Origin: Treponema sp.
GTDB taxonomy: Bacteria > Spirochaetota > Spirochaetia > Treponematales > Treponemataceae
DNA length: 9,512 bases
Direction of reading: 5' to 3'
NCBI GenBank assembly: GCA_004554075.1
Contig: SFOB01000092.1
Coordinates: forward strand, 1 to 9,512
In this document: piece by piece, positions 6,456 through 9,512 of the stretch
Layout of the letters: each line of letters starts with the position of its first letter
Numbering within the stretch: position 1 is the first letter of the stretch
The notes under the pieces: generated by a model
Seen by the model: the letters and a program-made list of their open reading frames with translations, nothing else
The model's database searches: none
Told to the model about the DNA's origin: nothing
Translations under genes and position numbers: made by a program

Positions 6456-7004
6456 ATGGGTGAATATGTAAAAAAGAAAAAAGATATGGTCTTTCAGAGT
6501 GTTGAATCTCTTCAGCAGGTAGTAAATATTGTCAATGAAGCAGCGGCGGCAGCAAATGACAAATCAAGAACTATTAGAGAGAGTGCAATTCCAGAAGTGT
6601 TGACTGGTGCATTGGGTGCTGGAATCGGTGGAATTGGATCTTTTGCTGCTTTATATGGATTGGGTACAGTCGGATTATCGGCAGCAGGAATTACTTCAGG
6701 ATTGGCAGTAGCTGGTAGTATTGTTGGCGGGGGAATGGTAGCAGGTGTATTTGTGTTAGCTGCTCCTGCTGTAGTATTGGCAGCTGGAGGCGTTGGTGTG
6801 GCTGCACATCTGAAGAATAAGCAGTTGAAGCAGGAAAAGGAACGTCTGTATAAAGAAGCTTTAGCAAAACATGAAGCTATCATAAGAATGATGAAGGAAG
6901 AGGTAGACGCTGATAAAGAGAGATTGGACTATTTGCAAAGTCTAAACATTTTGTTGCAGCAGGCAATTAAGGACTTAAAGAAGGATCTTGGAGAAGTTGC
7001 ATGA
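6456..7004 (+). CDS. Gly/Ala-rich membrane protein with C-terminal coiled coil, unrecognised
   Basis: A protein of 182 residues starting at ATG 6456, with AAGGAG at 6442-6447 overlapping the stop of the previous gene. Residues 1-46 are a polar helix (VESLQQVVNIVNEAAAAAND). Residues ~48-118 are almost entirely Gly, Ala, Val, Leu and Ile with repeated GxxxG spacing (GALGAGIGGIGSF, GLSAAGITSGLAVAG, GGGMVAGVFVLAAP). This is enough for two or three closely packed membrane helices and resembles glycine-zipper pore or hairpin proteins. Residues ~120-180 form a charged coiled coil (KQEKERLYKEALAKHE, LQSLNILLQQAIKDL) related to that of the preceding protein. There is no signal peptide. A membrane-inserting, self-assembling or partner-binding role is inferred. 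The next gene begins on an ATGA overlap, which implies translational coupling and matched amounts. Confidence 0.82.
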   Translation: MGEYVKKKKDMVFQSVESLQQVVNIVNEAAAAANDKSRTIRESAIPEVLTGALGAGIGGIGSFAALYGLGTVGLSAAGITSGLAVAGSIVGGGMVAGVFVLAAPAVVLAAGGVGVAAHLKNKQLKQEKERLYKEALAKHEAIIRMMKEEVDADKERLDYLQSLNILLQQAIKDLKKDLGEVA

Positions 7005-8371
7005 GCAGATATAAATACACAGAAGTAGAGCAGCAAATGAATAATGTTCTTGTTCATCAAGAACAGGAACTAAGGGAAATTAAAGAGAAGCGTGAATCCA
7101 TAGATGCCCGTGGAACAATTGATTCGTCAATAGAGTTGCTTAAGAGTCTTGGATATGGAGATAAAGTTGCAGAGCTTTTGCCTACAGGAGGAGAGCAAAA
7201 GAGGAAAGTTATTGTTCTCAGAGATTGGCAGGATATTGTAAGCGATGCAGAGCAGCAAGTGGGAGACTCCTGCGAATTAGAAGACCTTTTTACAGAAGAG
7301 GAGTTACGAGAAAATTCGGAAGCAATAAAGTTGATCAATCGTGAATTCAATGATCTTCACAGGCTTGATAAATATGATGTTGGTATTGCAGCATTGGCAG
7401 CTATTGTTGGTGCTATTGTTGATATTGTTTTGGTTGGAATACCAGCTAAGGGCCCAGATGGCCTTGAGGCAGGACCGCTTTCTGACTTTATCCGTAAGAA
7501 ATTCGACGAGGCATTCTCGCCTAAAGAAATGGAAAAACTTGCAAATTCAAAGAAAAGTAAGGTTCCTTTTGATGCGCAGGATAATAGAAATACAACAGAA
7601 TATGTTGAAGGGTTGTCGGCTTATTATCACAGGCTGTTGTCATTGGGACATGATCCACTGCTGGGATTCATATTTGGTGTCTATGATATTATGCATGGAA
7701 CGATGACAACTATAGATAAGTCAGGAAAGATTGTTTGCCAGGTGATGGAAAACTATGCTGATAGGAAAGAAAGTGATATTGTTTCAGCTATTGCTAAACA
7801 GATAATTCATTTTAAGTCTGATATTACGACTTCTATGGGTTTACCCGCACCACTGATGGGATTGTTCAACTTATTACAATTTGGAAATATCGGTGAAGAG
7901 GAACTGACAGTAGCGGAAATTGTTCAAGGTATGTATTATGAAGGCTTTGATTTTATCCATTTCTGCTCACAATCAATGTCTGTGATAGTTATTGAGTTGA
8001 TTGTAAGGCTTGGCTATGCCATAAAAATAATAAAAGAAGGCAATAAAGTTAAGGATAGCATTCCTATCTCATTAAACAGAAGTAAACACCCAAAACTTGC
8101 TACTATGCTATTTATAGGACATATTGGGGCTACTGCTGTAAACGCAGGTAAGGTATATTTTACTAAGAATCCAATGGCAATAAATTATCCTCAGTGGATG
8201 GCATTTGCAAAATATTCCTATAAACAGCTAAGATGGGCAGTTATCCAGAAACCTGCCATGAGAAAGGCTTATGTTGAGGGGATATTGCATAGTGAGCTTA
8301 AGGTTATTACTGAAGAAACAGATGCTTTGTTTGAGGAGTTCTGTGTTGGAAGATTTGTAGTATTTGAATAA
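7001..8371 (+). CDS. Large unrecognised membrane-associated protein with His/Asp motifs
   Basis: A protein of 456 residues starting at ATG 7001 (ATGA overlap with the previous stop), with GGAG at 6990-6993. Residues 1-120 are polar and helical, probably cytosolic. Residues ~127-147 (VGIAALAAIVGAIVDIVLVGI) are a clear membrane helix. Further hydrophobic stretches lie at ~219-230, ~324-345 and ~366-382. A striking motif at 209-235 reads YHRLLSLGHDPLLG, then YDIMHGT. It is followed by H320, H363 and GHIGATAVNAG at 373-383. Clustered His/Asp beside membrane helices is how intramembrane metal hydrolases such as the YdjM/DUF457 group look, but I cannot confirm homology. I recognise no named domain. 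The gene ends unit A and is followed by a hairpin. With the two Gly-rich proteins it may form one membrane complex. Confidence 0.85.
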   Translation: MSRYKYTEVEQQMNNVLVHQEQELREIKEKRESIDARGTIDSSIELLKSLGYGDKVAELLPTGGEQKRKVIVLRDWQDIVSDAEQQVGDSCELEDLFTEEELRENSEAIKLINREFNDLHRLDKYDVGIAALAAIVGAIVDIVLVGIPAKGPDGLEAGPLSDFIRKKFDEAFSPKEMEKLANSKKSKVPFDAQDNRNTTEYVEGLSAYYHRLLSLGHDPLLGFIFGVYDIMHGTMTTIDKSGKIVCQVMENYADRKESDIVSAIAKQIIHFKSDITTSMGLPAPLMGLFNLLQFGNIGEEELTVAEIVQGMYYEGFDFIHFCSQSMSVIVIELIVRLGYAIKIIKEGNKVKDSIPISLNRSKHPKLATMLFIGHIGATAVNAGKVYFTKNPMAINYPQWMAFAKYSYKQLRWAVIQKPAMRKAYVEGILHSELKVITEETDALFEEFCVGRFVVFE

Positions 8372-8382
8372 AGTTTTATGGG

Positions 8383-8398
8383 GCAGCCGGTTGGCTGC
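8383..8398 (+). terminator. Hairpin after unit A, probable weak intrinsic terminator
   Basis: GCAGCC (8383-8388), loop GGTT and GGCTGC (8393-8398) form a perfect 6-bp G/C-rich stem 11 nt after the stop of the large membrane-protein gene. It is followed by TCTAATCATTT, a broken U tract, so termination may be partial. It separates unit A from the promoter module of the ADP-ribosylglycohydrolase gene. Confidence 0.6.
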
Positions 8399-8413
8399 TC
8401 TAATCATTTGGGG

Positions 8414-8476
8414 CGGTCGCTTTTAAAGAGACCGGTTTGAAAAGTGCTTGTGATATAGTCATATCATCAAAGGAAA
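8414..8476 (+). promoter_or_regulatory. Shared promoter module, copy 2 (palindrome, -10, start region)
   Basis: This is the second copy of the module seen at 5312-5374. The 21-bp palindrome at 8414-8434 differs from copy 1 only in its central base (T in place of C), which leaves the dyad unchanged. The -10 element TATAGT at 8454-8459 is at exactly the same distance and is preceded by TG one base upstream (TGA-TATAGT, an extended -10). CATCAA at 8465-8470 and GAAA at 8473-8476 keep the same spacing. The -35 position is again ACCGGT inside the right arm. In contrast, the spacer between palindrome and -10 has diverged. This argues that the arms, the -10 and the start region are what selection keeps. 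It drives the ADP-ribosylglycohydrolase gene. Confidence 0.7.
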
Positions 8477-8491
8477 GAGAGGACGTGTCTT

Positions 8492-9420
8492 ATGAAAAAG
8501 AATATTTGGCTTGATGGTATGATGGGACTGGTTGTAGGAGATGCACTTGGAGTTCCGGTACAGTTTTTATCAAGAGATGAAATAAAGAATAGACCGGAAG
8601 GACTTGTTACTGGAATGGAAGCTGGCGGTGTTTACAATATGCCAGAAGGTACCTGGTCAGATGATAGCTCCATGGCACTAGCAACACTTGCAAGCATTAT
8701 AGATAAAAAGTGTGCTGATCCTGCGGATATTATGATGCGTTTTGTTAAGTGGGAGATGAATGGAGAATATACACCTTTTGGAGAAGCTTTCGACCAGGGC
8801 AATACCTGCAGCAGTGCTATTTATAGATTTGCAAAGCTTCCTGATATTAAGACCTGCGGATCTACCGGAGAATATGCAAATGGTAATGGCGCTCTCATGA
8901 GAATTCTTCCGGTATGTCTCTATTACTACGATAGGCAGAAGAAGGTGTGTACTTCTGAGGATGAAGCTATTGAGGGAATTCACGTAATCAGTGGACTTAC
9001 TCATAATCATATTAGAAGTAAGATGTGCTGTGGTATTTATTATTTTATGGTTAAAAGCATTATCGATAGCATTAAGAAAGATAAGAAACCTGTCCTTGGA
9101 GCTTTGTTGCAGGAAGGAATTGATAATGGCTTAAAGTATTATGGAAGAGATATCAGTAATCTTACAGAGATGGCTTACCTGGGAAGATTATTCCGTTTGT
9201 TTGAGTTTAAGGATGTGCCTGTGGAGCAGATTAAAACAACCGGCTATGTGATTGATTCTATTGAGGCTGCAGTCTGGTGTTTACTTACAACGGATTCATA
9301 TAAAGATTGCATGCTTAAGGCTATTAATCTTGGAGATGATACGGATACAGTAGCTGCAATCGCTGGTGGATTAGCAGGATTATATTATGGATACGAGGAG
9401 ATTCCGAAAGATTGGCTTGC
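8492..9420 (+). CDS. ADP-ribosylglycohydrolase family protein, 3' end replaced by foreign sequence
   Basis: Starts at ATG 8492 with AGAGAGGA at 8476-8483. About 309 codons of genuine sequence are visible. Motifs of the ARH/DraG fold are present: GLVVGDALGVP at residues ~12-22, WSDDSSMALA (metal-binding Asp pair), NGNGALMRILP, and GDDTDTVAAIAGG near the C-terminus, which holds the second metal-binding Asp set. These enzymes use two Mg or Mn ions to remove ADP-ribose from proteins or to cleave related compounds. The protein is native up to IPKDWLA, where family members normally end within roughly 10-20 residues. From about 9421 the sequence turns GC-rich and the frame reads on without a stop to the window end, giving a false tail. 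The gene has its own promoter module, matching that of the VWA unit, so the two are likely co-regulated. Confidence 0.92.
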
Positions 9421-9428
9421 GGTGCATC
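9418..9428. other. Probable chimeric junction between low-GC and high-GC DNA
   Basis: Within about ten bases the sequence changes from typical A/T-rich Firmicute coding DNA to DNA of about 66% G+C (hand count 61 of 92 for 9421-9512). At the same point the + strand ADP-ribosylglycohydrolase stops making family sense, and a - strand RdgB-like frame begins to. Exact breakpoint is uncertain because the bases GCGGTGCA fit either side. A library or assembly artefact is more likely than a real insertion. Confidence 0.75.
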
Positions 9429-9512
9429 CCACCTCGTTGAGCGAGCGCACCTCGAAGCGGTCGCCGAGGATGGCGCGCACCTCACGCAGCTTGTTGGCGT
9501 TGTTCGTCGCGA
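9421..9512 (-). CDS. rdgB: N-terminal fragment of RdgB/HAM1-type non-canonical purine NTP pyrophosphatase, foreign
   Basis: Read on the - strand from 9510 down to 9421, thirty codons encode ATNNANKLREVRAIL, then GDRFEVRSLNEVGC. This is the start of the RdgB/HAM1 (ITPase) family, whose signature is an ATNNxxKxxE stretch at the nucleotide-binding site followed by a hydrophobic strand and S-L-x-(D/E)-(I/V)-G-C. These enzymes hydrolyse dITP, XTP and similar damaged purine triphosphates to monophosphates, cleaning the nucleotide pool. The first few codons lie beyond the window, and the rest is cut off at the junction near 9420. Codons are G/C-rich at the third position, unlike every other gene here. 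The GC-ending pattern and 'NEVGC' resemble high-GC Bacteroidetes-type RdgB, but source assignment is a guess. It is not part of the native locus. Confidence 0.75.

Noticed and set aside
6512..6883. A 123-codon open frame on the - strand
   Set aside because: It lies opposite the Gly/Ala-rich gene; its Ala/Pro/Thr-rich product is the expected complement of GGN/GCN codons, and there is no ribosome binding site.
7341..7706. A 121-codon + strand open frame inside the 456-residue gene
   Set aside because: It is in a shifted frame within a clearly coding gene with better codon use and start signal; the product shows no family pattern.
8678..9010. A 110-codon - strand open frame
   Set aside because: It is antisense to strongly conserved ADP-ribosylglycohydrolase motifs and has no start signal or family resemblance.
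1..9512. CRISPR array, tRNA, insertion sequence or phage attachment site
   Set aside because: No regularly spaced direct repeats, cloverleaf-like gene, transposase or flanking inverted repeats were seen; the only notable repeat is the two-copy promoter module.

Overview
The window looks like a low-GC Firmicute, most likely a gut Lachnospiraceae-type Clostridium. The basis is its A/T-rich codon use, strong GGAGG-type ribosome binding sites and the families present. All credible native genes are on the + strand and tightly packed. The last ~92 bases differ: they are about two-thirds G+C and encode, on the - strand, the N-terminal part of an RdgB/HAM1-type NTP pyrophosphatase. They interrupt the ADP-ribosylglycohydrolase gene close to its expected end. 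This is most simply a chimeric join to DNA of another organism.

Region 1 (1-3066) is an accessory, defence-like stretch. It holds the C-terminal part of a DUF262/DUF1524 (GmrSD-like) HNH nuclease, a small class I SAM methyltransferase, a second HNH protein overlapping it by 40 nt, a VOC/glyoxalase-fold protein, and a decayed C-terminal remnant of an ArsC-family protein.

Region 2 (3068-5304) is a compact run of three genes: an intact ArsC/Spx-fold protein, an unrecognised cysteine-rich protein, and a macro-domain protein with a C-terminal putative HTH-like domain.

Region 3 (5312-9420) contains two transcription units that start from nearly identical promoter modules. Each has a 21-bp imperfect palindrome overlapping the -35 region, a -10 element at exactly the same distance, and a conserved start-site stretch. 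Unit A encodes a von Willebrand A (VWA) protein, two related Gly-rich membrane/coiled-coil proteins and a 456-residue unrecognised membrane protein. It is closed by a hairpin. Unit B encodes an ADP-ribosylglycohydrolase. With the macro protein just upstream, the region suggests a stress or defence module built on ADP-ribose/ADP-ribosylation chemistry, a MIDAS-type VWA protein and a membrane-acting trio, co-regulated through the palindrome. The families are read directly from motifs; the joint function is inference.

No tRNA, rRNA, CRISPR array, insertion sequence or origin was seen, and no gene-free stretch exceeds 300 bases.
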